DNA of 46,261 nucleotides. Origin: Argonema antarcticum A004/B2 (GTDB lineage: Bacteria > Cyanobacteriota > Cyanobacteriia > Cyanobacteriales > Aerosakkonemataceae). Below, piece by piece: positions 1 through 8,917 of the stretch. Below the pieces are notes generated by a model. That model saw nothing but the letters and a program-made list of their open reading frames with translations, was not told where the DNA came from and did no database searches. The position numbers were made by a program, and so were the translations under genes. The first letter of the stretch is position 1; every line of letters begins with the position of its first letter. The stretch is taken from positions 1 to 46,261 of the forward strand of contig NZ_JAIQZN010000059.1 of NCBI RefSeq assembly GCF_023333585.1. The letters are read 5' to 3'.

Positions 1-76
1 ACTTTTGACTTTTGACTTTTGACTTTTGACTTTTGACTTTTGACTTTTGACTTTTGACTTTTGACTTTTGACTTTT
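1..76. repeat. Heptamer tandem repeat (CTTTTGA)n
   Basis: Ten perfect head-to-tail CTTTTGA units occupy 2-71, followed by a partial unit. The array runs directly into the stop codon of rne (TTA at 77-79 on this strand). The same heptamer recurs at about 41644-41675 and near the right end of the window. It belongs to the class of short tandemly repeated repetitive sequences (STRRs) known from filamentous cyanobacteria. The array may extend beyond the window. Confidence 0.95.
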
Positions 77-2386
77 TTACTGGTTGTTCTCACCATCCGT
101 GGCTGAGGAGCGACGGCGGCGACGTCGCCGCAGCATTACAGAATCGGCCCGATCGTCGGATTCGCTTGATGTCATACCTACATCATTAGGCTCAGCACGA
201 AAATCAGCGTCAGCGTCAGCGTCAGCGGTATCTGTGTCTTGGTTTTCTCTTTTCGAGTCTGAGTCAAAATCTTGCTCAGTTGGGAAGCTCGGAACTGTTA
301 TGTCCACCTCTGTACTAGAGACATCACTTCTGCCTGTACTTGGTGGTGCTGTTTCATAAGCAATATCTTCCTCTGCTTGTCCCGGCAACTTCACGATCAC
401 AGTTGCGGCTTTGGGATTTTTAAGCTGCCGATTTAAACGCACAATCGGCGACACGCCCATAAACGCATAAACTTGCTGTTCCTCTGGGGTCATTTCTACA
501 GAAACTATCTCTGGAGGTGAAGTTTCTGGCTTAGCAGGTCGCTCTATCCGCGATGGATCGAGCCGGATGGATTTTGGCCCTGTTGACGAAAACGGCTTTG
601 AAGTAGCCGGTTCGGGCTCGCTCATCCATTTTGGATCGGTACTTATGGGGCTAGCTGGTGCAGTAGAAGGCATGAAAGGATTCAGCTTGCCGGACTCTTC
701 TTCTGGGCGTTCATTTTCCTCACCAATGCGGCGACGACGCCGACGGCGAGAATTATTTGCTACACCGCGTTCCTGATAGCTGGGATGATTCATAACATCC
801 ACGTCTAGATCCGAGCCGGTTCCCAGATCGTCTGCGTAAGGGTCTGTTTCCCAGTAGTTTTCTTGTTCAAAAGAGTCGCGTGGAGCTTCTGCTTGTCCGT
901 AGGGTGTGGGTAGAACTGGACGACTTTCTGAAGAACGGTAATCTCTTAAGGAAGGCATTCCAGAACCGTCTGGGATGTCTTCTACGGTTGGAAATGCGCG
1001 ATCGCTCTTCGGCAGGGACAGGCCGGTTGTCTGGGAAGCCGATTCGCTCCGGTACGAGGAACCAGCGACAGGAGGCAGTATTGTCGATTCGCGATCGCTC
1101 TTCGGCGCGGGTGCTATTATCCCCTGGGAAGCGAATTCACGGGCGGCAGTTTCACTGGGTAAATGGACTAGATGGCCCAATCCTCCACAGGTAGAGCAAG
1201 GACGACCGAATAATTCGTAAATGTTTTGACCTTGCCGTTTGCGGGTCAGTTCTACTAAGCCTAGTTCGGAGAGTTGGGCAATCTGCGGCCTTGCTTTGTC
1301 GGCTTTGAGCGCTTTATTAAAGTGTTCTAACACCTGCAACTGGTCTCGCCGGGAATCCATATCGATAAAGTCAACGATAATTACACCAGCAAGATTACGC
1401 AGGCGCAGCTGACGGGCAATTTCGGTAGCGGCTTCGCAGTTTGTCCAGAGAACGGTTTCGCGGGCTGTAGCCGATCGAGTGAAAGACCCGGAGTTGACAT
1501 CAACAACGGTAAGTGCTTCTGTTGGCTCGATGATGACATAGCCTCCAGAGGGGAGATCTACTCTAGGTTTGAGGGCTTCTTTAATGGCAGCGTTAACGCG
1601 GAAGTATTCCATTACCGACAGACGCTCGCGGTGATGGTCAATCAAAACCCCTTGGGGTGCCTTTCCGACGCTCCAACTCATTAATTGTTGCTTCACCCGC
1701 TTGACGCCTGTGTGCGAATCTACCACAATCCGATTCACATCCTCGCTGTACATATCTCGCAGTACGCGCTGGACAAAATCATCATCCCGATTTAGCAGTG
1801 CAGGTGCCCGCGTTGAGATAGCTTCTTGTTGAATAGCCTCCCACTGTTTTTGCAATGATTCTAAATCTTCAATAATAGCTTCTTCTGGCCGATTTTCAGC
1901 TTCTGTTCGCACCAGCAAACCCATCCCTGCTGGTTTTAACAAAATAGCTAAGGCTCTCAGCCGGTTGCGTTCGCTTTCGCTTTTGATGCGCCGCGATAGA
2001 TTTACACCCCGACCAAACGGCATCAGCACCAAGTAGCGTCCTGGTAACGTAATGTTGCCAGTGAGTCTAGGCCCTTTGTTTCCTGTTGGCTCCTTCATTA
2101 CTTGCACTAGAACTTTTTGCTGGGGTGTCAGCAGTTCTGTAATTGCCCCAGCGGTGCGTTTTAAGCGCAGTGGCCCCAAGTCAGATACGTGGATAAATCC
2201 GTTGCGATCGGGGTCTCCAATGTTAACGAAGGCAGCGTCTATACCAGGAAGTACGTTTTCAACAATGCCGAGATAAATGTCACCTACTTGGTGAGTTCCG
2301 GTAGCAACAACTAATTCTTGAATTTGATCTTCGGAAAATACAGCAGCGATGCGATGCTGCTCAGCGATAATTATTTGCTTTGGCAT
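77..2386 (-). CDS. rne: Ribonuclease E/G, cyanobacterial RNase E
   Basis: Endoribonuclease that starts mRNA decay and processes stable RNA in the cytoplasm. The S1 RNA-binding part lies near residues 35-120. The catalytic DNase I-like part holds the two metal-binding aspartate motifs VVDVNSG (about 295) and IIVDFIDM (about 340). The Zn-link is PCSTCGGLGH (about 400). The C-terminal half is low-complexity, acidic and proline-rich, as in cyanobacterial RNase E. It ends in seven consecutive arginines (bases 110-130), the type of tract known to dock PNPase in cyanobacteria. A second run of seven arginines lies mid-tail (bases 728-748). The 769-aa length is normal. ATG start with a GAGGAA ribosome site. 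rnhB, often the next gene, would lie outside the window. The stop codon abuts an STRR. Confidence 0.97.
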   Translation of the reverse strand: MPKQIIIAEQHRIAAVFSEDQIQELVVATGTHQVGDIYLGIVENVLPGIDAAFVNIGDPDRNGFIHVSDLGPLRLKRTAGAITELLTPQQKVLVQVMKEPTGNKGPRLTGNITLPGRYLVLMPFGRGVNLSRRIKSESERNRLRALAILLKPAGMGLLVRTEAENRPEEAIIEDLESLQKQWEAIQQEAISTRAPALLNRDDDFVQRVLRDMYSEDVNRIVVDSHTGVKRVKQQLMSWSVGKAPQGVLIDHHRERLSVMEYFRVNAAIKEALKPRVDLPSGGYVIIEPTEALTVVDVNSGSFTRSATARETVLWTNCEAATEIARQLRLRNLAGVIIVDFIDMDSRRDQLQVLEHFNKALKADKARPQIAQLSELGLVELTRKRQGQNIYELFGRPCSTCGGLGHLVHLPSETAAREFASQGIIAPAPKSDRESTILPPVAGSSYRSESASQTTGLSLPKSDRAFPTVEDIPDGSGMPSLRDYRSSESRPVLPTPYGQAEAPRDSFEQENYWETDPYADDLGTGSDLDVDVMNHPSYQERGVANNSRRRRRRRIGEENERPEEESGKLNPFMPSTAPASPISTDPKWMSEPEPATSKPFSSTGPKSIRLDPSRIERPAKPETSPPEIVSVEMTPEEQQVYAFMGVSPIVRLNRQLKNPKAATVIVKLPGQAEEDIAYETAPPSTGRSDVSSTEVDITVPSFPTEQDFDSDSKRENQDTDTADADADADFRAEPNDVGMTSSESDDRADSVMLRRRRRRRSSATDGENNQ

Positions 2387-2781
2387 TCAAATTCCTCAAA
2401 AATTAGCAAAATATAGCAGGATATAGACCTGCTTTAAGGCACAGATACATCAATCATTAGGAAATTTCAAATTGAATAATTGCCATTTCAAATTTATCTT
2501 GAATTAACAATCTTCCCTTTTTCAATCTGAAATTACAAATTGGTCATTGCCACCTTTACAAAAGTCTGAAAACAATCTTCAATGGTTAAGCTGTGTAGTG
2601 CCCTTCTAGGTCGATTACGCACTAAAATTTCCCTTTTAACGAATAGCAAAAGTCAGATGTACTTACGTACCGCATCGGTTGGGTTATGTTTCGCCACATC
2701 AGAAGAATAAGTCGAGTTTTTACTCGTGTCAAACAAGCTTCGCTACCTAAAACACCGATTTAGTATTCGCGCTGGGGCGAT

Positions 2782-2850
2782 GAGAAACCGCGTTTCTTTG
2801 GTTGTCAAGGTCAATATTTCGTTGCTCTAACCCAAAGAAACCCGCTTTCT
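2782..2850. repeat. Inverted repeat, GAGAAACC...GGTTTCTC family
   Basis: Arms GAGAAACCGCGTTTCTTTGG and CCAAAGAAACCCGCTTTCT face each other across about 30 bases, with a few mismatches. The same core in a shorter and perfect form makes the hairpin at 15431-15465, so this is a dispersed palindromic family. Confidence 0.75.
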
Positions 2851-3218
2851 GGCATTACTGAATTGGTGTTCTAGATCGACAGGGAATCAAGACCCCGAAT
2901 GTGTTTTAAATCGCCACGTTCAGCTGATTCACTACTTATCAGAGATAGGTCTTGCTCAAACCAGTTGGTTTCTGGTTCTTTACAAAGTCCCAAATTCTAT
3001 TTGGGAGTCAGTGATATGTCAGAGTATAAAAGTTTATTGCTCTAACACCCCTCTTGTTAAGGGGAAGCAGCATCAAACTCTGCCCGAAGCGCTGAAAAAG
3101 GCAAAAGTAAAAAGGCAAAAGAAACAAGGGAGTAACTCTCGCTACGTTTCTACTTTTTAATTTTTACTTGCCTGTTGGGGATGTTCCCCAGTACTCAAGC
3201 ATGACCAAATTTTGTTTA

Positions 3219-3304
3219 TAGAGTTAATCGCTCGCAAGTAGGATTGCTAGGGCCTCGCGCCGCTGCGCTAAAGTCGCCCTGACTCCTATTTTTGATTAAC
3301 TCTA
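3219..3304. repeat. 86-bp element with 11-bp inverted ends
   Basis: TAGAGTTAATC at 3219-3229 is matched exactly in reverse complement at 3294-3304. The inside is GC-rich (CGCGCCGCTGCGC) in an AT-rich setting. The element ends about 30 bases past the stop codon of the radical SAM gene. Perfect ends around a compact core suggest a miniature inverted-repeat element. It could also fold as a long hairpin in RNA. Confidence 0.6.
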
Positions 3305-3336
3305 AATGGGATCTTATCATATTTTTGTTGAGGATC

Positions 3337-6129
3337 TCATACCACGATCGGGTTACTACAGTTTTGAACCTGTAGGATGAGGCTCAAGCGGTGAGAGTGG
3401 AGCAGTTGAAATTCACAAGCATTGACTTGTGCCAACATATAGATGACACCATCGGGTCGTAGCAGGTTACCGTCATTCCGACAACTGCCAACATAGCGTA
3501 CGTACCGAGCCCGATCGATAGGAGAGTTATTCTCCTGAAGCTCTAATTCAAATAAGCGATCGCGCAGATTCACCATTTGCTTCTTGCCTGACTTGCTTGT
3601 CTGCTCCCACAAAATAGCGTCACTGGCTAGAATTGCTTCAATCCACTGCTTCCACCGATCGGTCGAAGCATCGGCAGCAGCAGCTACCGTAATCAAATAC
3701 TCAACTCCCTCCAACAACTGAGCGGACGAGGGAGTCCTCGGTTCAACTTCCTCAACCCGATAGATCGGAATATTACCGGGGAGTTGGGTGACTAGCCTTG
3801 CTTGGAAAGTCGCCACATCGATATGCTCAGTTAACTCAAAGTCTACAATCTCACCGCTGCTAGTAGCGCCCAGAGGGAGCGCATTAGCAATGGAAATGCG
3901 GGGAGAAGCATGAAATCCATTGGTAAAAGCAATGGGTAGGGAAGCTCGCCGCACAGCGCGATCGAACAAGCGGGCTAAATCTAAATGGCTCACTAAAGCC
4001 ATATTACCTAGCTTACCAAACCAAACTCGCAAGCGCTGCACCCGTTCTTGTTTGGGAACAAAATGGCCCACAAATTCAGGGATGGGTGGAGGCTCAACGA
4101 CAACATTGTGACCGAAATCAACGCCGCAGACACCGCAGTGGGAACAGCCTTCAAACGAGCAATCTGGAACCGTTGCGGCTTCTAGAGATCGTTGCAGATC
4201 AGCTTTTAGCCAGTTTTTATCAATTCCGGTATCGATCCGATCCCAAGGCAGAGGTTTATCGAGAAGGGAATTGGGAATTGGGAATTGGGAATTGGGAATT
4301 GGCGATTGTTCTTTCCCCGTCCCCAGTACCCATTCGCCGTTTTCTACCTGGCGATATTTCCAGGTTAGATCGGATTGGGCGATCGCGTCTCCCCAAGCTG
4401 CAAAAGCGCGATCGGCGCTATCAAACCAGGCGTCCATCCCTGCACCCAATTCCCAGGCGCGACGCAGTACAGATGCCAAACGGCGATCGCCCCTGCCTAT
4501 AAAATCCTCCATTGCCGAAATCCGAACATCGGTGAAGTTGACCTTCACTCCCTTCATGCCGCGAAATTCAGAGCGCAGCAGTGACTGCTTGCGTTCAAAC
4601 TCAGCTGTTGAGACGGAATGCCACTGAAACGGCGTGTGAGGTTTAGGCGTAAAGTTAGAAATCGTCAGAGTGAAATTAAGCGTTTTCCTACCTTTTGCCC
4701 TACATTGCTGCTGTAGCCAGCGGACTGTTTCGGCAATGCCTAAAACATCGACATCGGTTTCCCCTGGCAAACCAATCATAAAGTATAACTTTATTTTATC
4801 CCATCCCTGCTCAAAACCAGTTTTTACACCCCGCAGCAATTCTTCGTTGGTAAGTCCTTTGTTGATAATGTCCCGCATCCGCTGAGTGCCAGCTTCAGGA
4901 GCAAAAGTTAGCCCACTCTGCCGGTTACCCCCAAGGATATTGGCAATATTTTCGTCAAATCTATCCACCCGCTGACTGGGTAGGGACAAGGAAATATTTT
5001 CGTCTTTGAGACGATTTCTGATTTCCATCCCCACTGCCGGTAGAGCTAGATAATCGGAACAGCTGAGGGACAACAGAGAAAACTCGTTGTAGCCAGTCGC
5101 CCTCATTCCCTCCTCTATAGCTTTTACTACTTGCTCTGGTTCTACATCTCGCGCCGGACGAGTTAGCATTCCTGGTTGACAGAAGCGACAACCGCGTGTA
5201 CATCCGCGCCGAATTTCAATCGTCAGGCGATCGTGTACAGTCTCAATATATGGAACCAGTCCGATCGAATAAGCTGGCATGGGAGTCGCCACCCGTCGCA
5301 AAATGCGATCGGGAACATCCGGGCGATTGGGATGAATTGACCCATCGGCAGCCATATCGTAGAACTGGGGAACATAGACGCCCGGTATTTGTGCCAAATC
5401 CAGCAGCAATGCTTCTCGACTCAACCCAGCTGCCTTACCTTCTTCCAGCACTAAGCCAATTTCAGGCAGCAGTTCTTCCCCATCTCCCAAGGCAAAGAAG
5501 TCGAAAAAGTCGGCGTAAGGTTCGGGATTGGATGTTGCCGTCTGTCCACCCGCAAAAATCAGCGGGTATGGGGAATGGTGATTGGGGAATGGTGATTGGG
5601 GAATGGTGATTGGGGACTGGTGATTGGGGACTGGTGATTGGGGACTGGTGATTGGGTATTCTCTCCCGCTCCCCCACTCCCCCGCTCCCCCACTCCCCCA
5701 CTCCCCCACTCCCCCACTCTCCTGCCTTTCTCGCCAGGTGAGGGGAATTCCAGCCAAGTCCAACATTTCTAGAATGTTGGTTGCTCCAAGTTCGTAGCTC
5801 AGGCTAAAACCCAAGATATCAAAATCTGTAAGAGGGCGACGCGACTCAACGGCAAAAAGGGGAGTAAAGGTCGATCGCAGTTTAGCTGCTAAGTCGGGTG
5901 CAGGTAAATAGGCGCGATCGCACAACTGTCGCGGCTGAGTGTTTAAGATGTTGTAGAGAATTATATGACCCAGGTTAGATGCCCCGACTTCGTACACTTC
6001 GGGGTATGTCAATACCCAACGCACGCTTGCCTCATTCCAAGGCTTATGCACTGCTCCTAGCTCGTTGCCCAGGTAACGAGCTGGTTTAAGAATATCTGCT
6101 GTTAGTAATTCTTCTACTGCTACTGCCAC
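3337..6129 (-). CDS. Two-domain radical SAM protein (TIGR03960 plus DUF2344 type)
   Basis: Putative B12-binding-type radical SAM enzyme fused to a C-terminal DUF2344 domain. The substrate is not established; cyanobacteria usually keep this gene near rne. GTG at 6129 gives an N-terminus MAVAVEELL that looks like family members; the upstream in-frame TTG at 6159 is an alternative. Numbering from the GTG, the [4Fe-4S] motif CTRGCRFC has cysteines at 310, 314 and 317. The DUF2344 part, starting RLRVWFGKLG, fills roughly the last 220 residues. Two in-frame low-complexity insertions come from tandem repeats. Residues about 137-188 derive from bases 5570-5719, and about 14 residues near 615-630 derive from 4266-4307. 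Both keep the frame and avoid stop codons. The insertions make the protein longer than its domains need. Confidence 0.9.
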   Translation of the reverse strand: MAVAVEELLTADILKPARYLGNELGAVHKPWNEASVRWVLTYPEVYEVGASNLGHIILYNILNTQPRQLCDRAYLPAPDLAAKLRSTFTPLFAVESRRPLTDFDILGFSLSYELGATNILEMLDLAGIPLTWRERQESGGVGEWGSGGAGEWGSGREYPITSPQSPVPNHQSPITIPQSPFPNHHSPYPLIFAGGQTATSNPEPYADFFDFFALGDGEELLPEIGLVLEEGKAAGLSREALLLDLAQIPGVYVPQFYDMAADGSIHPNRPDVPDRILRRVATPMPAYSIGLVPYIETVHDRLTIEIRRGCTRGCRFCQPGMLTRPARDVEPEQVVKAIEEGMRATGYNEFSLLSLSCSDYLALPAVGMEIRNRLKDENISLSLPSQRVDRFDENIANILGGNRQSGLTFAPEAGTQRMRDIINKGLTNEELLRGVKTGFEQGWDKIKLYFMIGLPGETDVDVLGIAETVRWLQQQCRAKGRKTLNFTLTISNFTPKPHTPFQWHSVSTAEFERKQSLLRSEFRGMKGVKVNFTDVRISAMEDFIGRGDRRLASVLRRAWELGAGMDAWFDSADRAFAAWGDAIAQSDLTWKYRQVENGEWVLGTGKEQSPIPNSQFPIPNSLLDKPLPWDRIDTGIDKNWLKADLQRSLEAATVPDCSFEGCSHCGVCGVDFGHNVVVEPPPIPEFVGHFVPKQERVQRLRVWFGKLGNMALVSHLDLARLFDRAVRRASLPIAFTNGFHASPRISIANALPLGATSSGEIVDFELTEHIDVATFQARLVTQLPGNIPIYRVEEVEPRTPSSAQLLEGVEYLITVAAAADASTDRWKQWIEAILASDAILWEQTSKSGKKQMVNLRDRLFELELQENNSPIDRARYVRYVGSCRNDGNLLRPDGVIYMLAQVNACEFQLLHSHRLSLILQVQNCSNPIVV
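4266..4307. repeat. GGGAATT heptamer array inside a gene
   Basis: Five perfect GGGAATT units plus one imperfect GGCGATT unit, 42 bases in all. On the coding (minus) strand it reads as a 14-residue repeat (SPIPNSQFPIPNS) in the radical SAM protein. Six heptamers equal a multiple of three, so the frame is kept. Confidence 0.95.
5570..5719. repeat. Compound 14-mer and 8-mer arrays inside a gene
   Basis: Six copies of a 14-mer (GGGGAATGGTGATT or GGGGACTGGTGATT) fill 5570-5653. They are followed by an array with an 8-base period (CCCCCACT or CCCCCGCT) to about 5719. Both lie in the radical SAM gene. They encode HQSPIT/PQSPFPN-type and GEWGSGG-type repeats between the LTWRER segment and the conserved YPLIFAGGQTA segment. 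The same short units occur as ordinary intergenic STRRs at 46178-46230. Confidence 0.95.
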
Positions 6130-6444
6130 GATAAAACTCAGGTTTGATTTTACAGACAAGGCATTTGTAGTGTGTCTGCCCTATCCATTCATCATACTTG
6201 CTGTTATCGCTGACAAGGTTGGGAAGTTAAGAAACGAATTTATTTTCGTTAATGTCGGCAGAAAGCCTGAGCTTGATTCTGTTTGATTATCCTCATTCCC
6301 AAAGACACCTAGCTCAAGCAGTCAGCTTTTTTCATGCCAAAACTCTGCTTCAACCCCAAAACAGGTCAAAAAGCAGGTAAGGCACGGTTATATTTTTGTT
6401 ATCATCCTCAAGTATCGATCGAAATTGTATCGATTGTATATGAG

Positions 6445-6804
6445 CTAGGCGGCCAAATTTGTTGCAAACAGATCTATTCTAGCTTCAAAAGCGGTGCGAC
6501 TTTCAAAAATCTCAAACACCCTATCCAACTGAGTCAACTCAAAGATAATCCGAATTGAAGGTGAAAGACAACACAGGCTAAATCTCTGATTTTGGCGCTG
6601 AGCTAGAGTTAAGGCAGAAACTAATACCATTAAGCCAGCGCTGTCAAGGGATTCTACCTCTTCCATATCAACCAGCACCCTAGCTTTGCGCTCGGAGCTA
6701 ATAGCTGTTGTTAGCTCTCTTCCAAATTCAGGGGCGTTGGCAGCGTTGAGATGGCCGTAAGGTCTAACAAGTGTCATTTGCGAAGATGCTAGTGTTGTCT
6801 GCAT
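6445..6804 (-). CDS. STAS-domain anti-sigma factor antagonist
   Basis: Single-domain SpoIIAA/RsbV-like protein of 119 aa. The family takes part in partner switching, binding an anti-sigma kinase and being controlled by phosphorylation of one serine. The phosphorylation loop is visible as ESLDSAGLMVL, with Ser55 after Asp54, matching the DS(S/A)G signature. A strong ribosome site (AAGGGGGA) lies about 7 bases before the ATG. No kinase or phosphatase partner lies nearby, so its partners are encoded elsewhere. Cyanobacteria carry several such orphan STAS proteins, and which pathway this one serves cannot be read here. Confidence 0.88.
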   Translation of the reverse strand: MQTTLASSQMTLVRPYGHLNAANAPEFGRELTTAISSERKARVLVDMEEVESLDSAGLMVLVSALTLAQRQNQRFSLCCLSPSIRIIFELTQLDRVFEIFESRTAFEARIDLFATNLAA

Positions 6805-7491
6805 GATTCAATCCCCCTTAACAAAAAATAAATATCTCACTGTATGTCTTTGACTTTATATGCTACCTGTCAGCGTTGACCACTCTCTTTAGGCATTTTC
6901 ACGGAATCTTCATCCAACATGGGTACTTTTATAAAGTTTTGAGAAAGAAGTCTGGCTAAAAAGTATGCAAAGATACGGAAGTGCCATCCCATCGCCCCAG
7001 CCAAGCTAAAGCTGAGCCAGTATTTTCACGGATACAGCCACTGCATACTAAAGAAGACTGACCCCGTAAATATAAGTCCAGCTTATGTCCAAAGGATAAG
7101 TTAAGACGATCGCATCCTCCGTGCGATCGGTATTAACTTATCAAGTTGTAAAAATAGTTGCACCCTAGCTGCAAAAGCCCTTGTCTTGTCTACAGCAGTT
7201 AAAAGCTATTTCCGGAAACCTGGAAAATTTGCTATTAGTTAAGAAGGAAGGTCAACGCAGCTATTTGACCAAACAAAGCCAAAAATGCTTGACTAGACAA
7301 AATACGGGTATGACCCGGCACGATGCCAATACCAGTCCGCTGGCTACAACCCAATGGTTATGCTAAGAGTAAATCATAAATTTTATAAATATCGCTGTGA
7401 GTAAGATCACTGATGGTAAACGTTTAAGATCACTCGCGGCTAGAAATATACAGCAGAAAATTGCAATATAAAGGAGTTCTGCCCACCAACC
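6805..7491. other. Intergenic region with a long hairpin
   Basis: This 687-base stretch separates two genes that are transcribed away from each other, so both promoters should be here. A 61-residue frame at 7181-7366 has no recognisable features and I do not call it. The only clear structure is the hairpin at 7095-7142. Confidence 0.6.
7095..7142. repeat. Two-part hairpin with HIP1-like stem
   Basis: An outer 10-bp arm GATAAGTTAA at 7095-7104 pairs with 7133-7142. An inner 8-bp arm CGATCGCA at 7107-7114 pairs with 7122-7129. The bulges are small and the loop has 7 bases. No T-run follows on either side, so it is not a standard terminator. It may be a structured RNA or a palindromic repeat. 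Confidence 0.65.
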
Positions 7492-7686
7492 GTGGAAGCT
7501 AAAAACGTGATTCGTCAACTTGTAGAAAAAGCTCTCTTTATTCGGCGATTGACTCCCGATATTGAGGATGAAATCAACTATGAACTGACGCGACTGGGTT
7601 ACATCTCAGACGTGGATTACGAAGCGTTGGAACTATTGATGGATGAGATGGATGCCGGTCGAATTCAGTTGGTGTCTAGCTATTAA
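7492..7686 (+). CDS. Conserved small cyanobacterial protein, 64 aa
   Basis: Unrecognised soluble protein, acidic (many D and E) and predicted mostly helical, with no membrane segment or signal peptide. The start is taken as GTG at 7492. An AAAGGAG sequence lies 15 bases upstream, which is rather far, and no other start fits. Codon use is ordinary. The composition and even length look like a real gene, and I have an impression of similar short proteins in other cyanobacteria, but no function can be given. The stop codon lies inside the stem of the hairpin at 7682-7708. Confidence 0.75.
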   Translation: MEAKNVIRQLVEKALFIRRLTPDIEDEINYELTRLGYISDVDYEALELLMDEMDAGRIQLVSSY

Positions 7687-7708
7687 GATAGTATTTTTCT
7701 ATCTTAAT
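7682..7708. terminator. Hairpin between convergent genes, possible bidirectional terminator
   Basis: ATTAAGATAG (7682-7691) pairs perfectly with CTATCTTAAT (7699-7708) around a TATTTTT loop. It lies between two genes that face each other, and the TAA stop of the left gene is in its stem. The stem is AT-rich and no external T-run follows, so efficiency as a terminator is doubtful. Confidence 0.5.
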
Positions 7709-7710
7709 GG

Positions 7711-8085
7711 CTAAAATATAAAATTATTTTGGTGGGCTAACCAAACTTGGCGGACAAAATCCTGGAGTTGTTGGTGTGCCATTTGGCTACTGTCAGGTTG
7801 GGTTTTTGATGCCTGTAAGTGAGTAAAAAGCGGCATAACCTCAGTATCAAGAGCCGCTCGGAATAAAATAGAAGGCCAGATTAGATCCGCGCCTTGACGT
7901 AAGTCATACAAAGTGGACTGGTCTTTATGGGTTTCACTAAAGGATTGAGGAACTACTAGCATCAAAGGGCGGGCCCAGCACATCTGGCCCGATCGCACAA
8001 TTTGAATGACTTCTGCGTACAGGCGCGTCTCCTCATGCTCCAAACAGACTATTTGGTTTGGCTGAAAGTTAATAGCAGAAATCAT
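7711..8085 (-). CDS. Conserved cyanobacterial hypothetical protein, about 124 aa
   Basis: No known domain is recognised. The ATG at 8085 is preferred because a GGAG sits 9 bases upstream; GTG at 8100 is the longer alternative. The first half is beta-rich (NQIVCLEHEETRLYAEVIQIV) and resembles a small barrel. A tryptophan-rich stretch (MCWARPLML) and a helical C-terminus (LQDFVRQVWLAHQN) follow. There is no signal peptide or membrane segment. It converges with the 64-aa gene and is isolated on its strand, so context gives no role. Confidence 0.75.
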   Translation of the reverse strand: MISAINFQPNQIVCLEHEETRLYAEVIQIVRSGQMCWARPLMLVVPQSFSETHKDQSTLYDLRQGADLIWPSILFRAALDTEVMPLFTHLQASKTQPDSSQMAHQQLQDFVRQVWLAHQNNFIF

Positions 8086-8100
8086 CACCGCTTGCTCCAC

Positions 8101-8618
8101 AGGACAAAACTGTATATTTTGCTGCCTACTTATTGTAGTAGGCTCCTGCCAAACCTTCTTCAGTGCGATTACATAGGGAAATTTTGACGCGACGCTTTAC
8201 AGATTCTGATACCAGATCTGTATTGAGATCGTCAAGCTCGATCGCACGGGAAGTTAGACACCAAAAGAATTAGCGGCTATTGGGAATTGAGTGCATAGCC
8301 CCCGAAGGGCCATCTTATTCATATCGCTTGCCAGATCGATCGAGCAAGTTCTTCTAAAAATTGCAATTTAGGTGGCTAGATCTGAGATTCGATGGTATAA
8401 GTAAGTATTAAGGACTATAAAGCAAAAATCCAAATCGTGCCTTTGGTTACTTAAAACCGTATAAAAAGCCACAAAATTGGCAGCAAGCTTAGGTAAGCAA
8501 CACCTAAGATAAATTTGCATTTTCCATAAAATATCGGATTTCAAGGATATTCGGTAGTCAGTCTAATAAATCTGAATGAGTTGCTTAATATTATCGAATT
8601 TAAGGAGAGGATAAAGCA
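8101..8618. other. Intergenic region upstream of clpS
   Basis: 518 bases with no open frame worth calling. It must contain the promoters of the divergent gene at 7711-8085 and of clpS. I see no strong inverted repeat or known motif, apart from scattered GATCGATCG palindromes and AT-rich sequence before clpS. Confidence 0.55.
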
Positions 8619-8900
8619 GTGTCTATCGAGACCCTTGAAAAGCGTTCAACGTCTCGTAAACTTGCGCCTCGTTATCGGGTGCTACTGCATAACGATGACT
8701 TCAACCCGATGGAGTACGTGGTGCAGGTATTGCTGACAACGGTGCCTAATCTGACCCAGCCCCAAGCGGTCAGCATTATGATGGAAGCTCACAACAGTGG
8801 GATTGCCTTGGTGATTGCCTGCGCTCAAGAACACGCAGAGTTTTATTGCGAAACGCTGAAAAATCATGGTTTGACCAGTACTATTGAACCTGAAGAGTAG
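8619..8900 (+). CDS. clpS: ATP-dependent Clp protease adaptor ClpS
   Basis: N-recognin adaptor that delivers N-degron substrates to the ClpC/ClpP protease. The 93-aa length is normal. The conserved HNDDFNPMEYVVQVL (about residues 24-38) holds the Asn-Asp pocket residues. The helix MMEAHNSGIALV (about 54-65) carries the conserved histidine of the binding pocket. The GTG start follows a good AAGGAGAGG ribosome site. The CPBP protease gene begins only 17 bases downstream, suggesting one transcript. Cyanobacteria often have two ClpS types; the sequence alone does not let me assign this to ClpS1 or ClpS2. Confidence 0.95.
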   Translation: MSIETLEKRSTSRKLAPRYRVLLHNDDFNPMEYVVQVLLTTVPNLTQPQAVSIMMEAHNSGIALVIACAQEHAEFYCETLKNHGLTSTIEPEE

Positions 8901-8917
8901 CCAGAAATAGGGGTTTA

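Larger units (their letters stand above)
2387..3336. other. Long repeat-rich intergenic region
   Basis: This 950-base stretch has no convincing gene. The part next to 2386 must hold the rne promoter and 5' leader; cyanobacterial rne leaders can be long and autoregulatory, but no specific element is resolved here. The rest is AT-rich low-complexity sequence (2460-2550) and several inverted repeats: 2782-2850, about 3100-3172 (GGCAAAAGTAAAAAGG facing TTTTTACTTGCC) and 3219-3304. It looks like a dumping ground for miniature repeats. Confidence 0.7.

Noticed and set aside
7181-7366. 61-residue open frame in the gap before 7492
   Set aside because: Low-complexity, no ribosome site, TTG start and no family resemblance; random frames of this size are expected.
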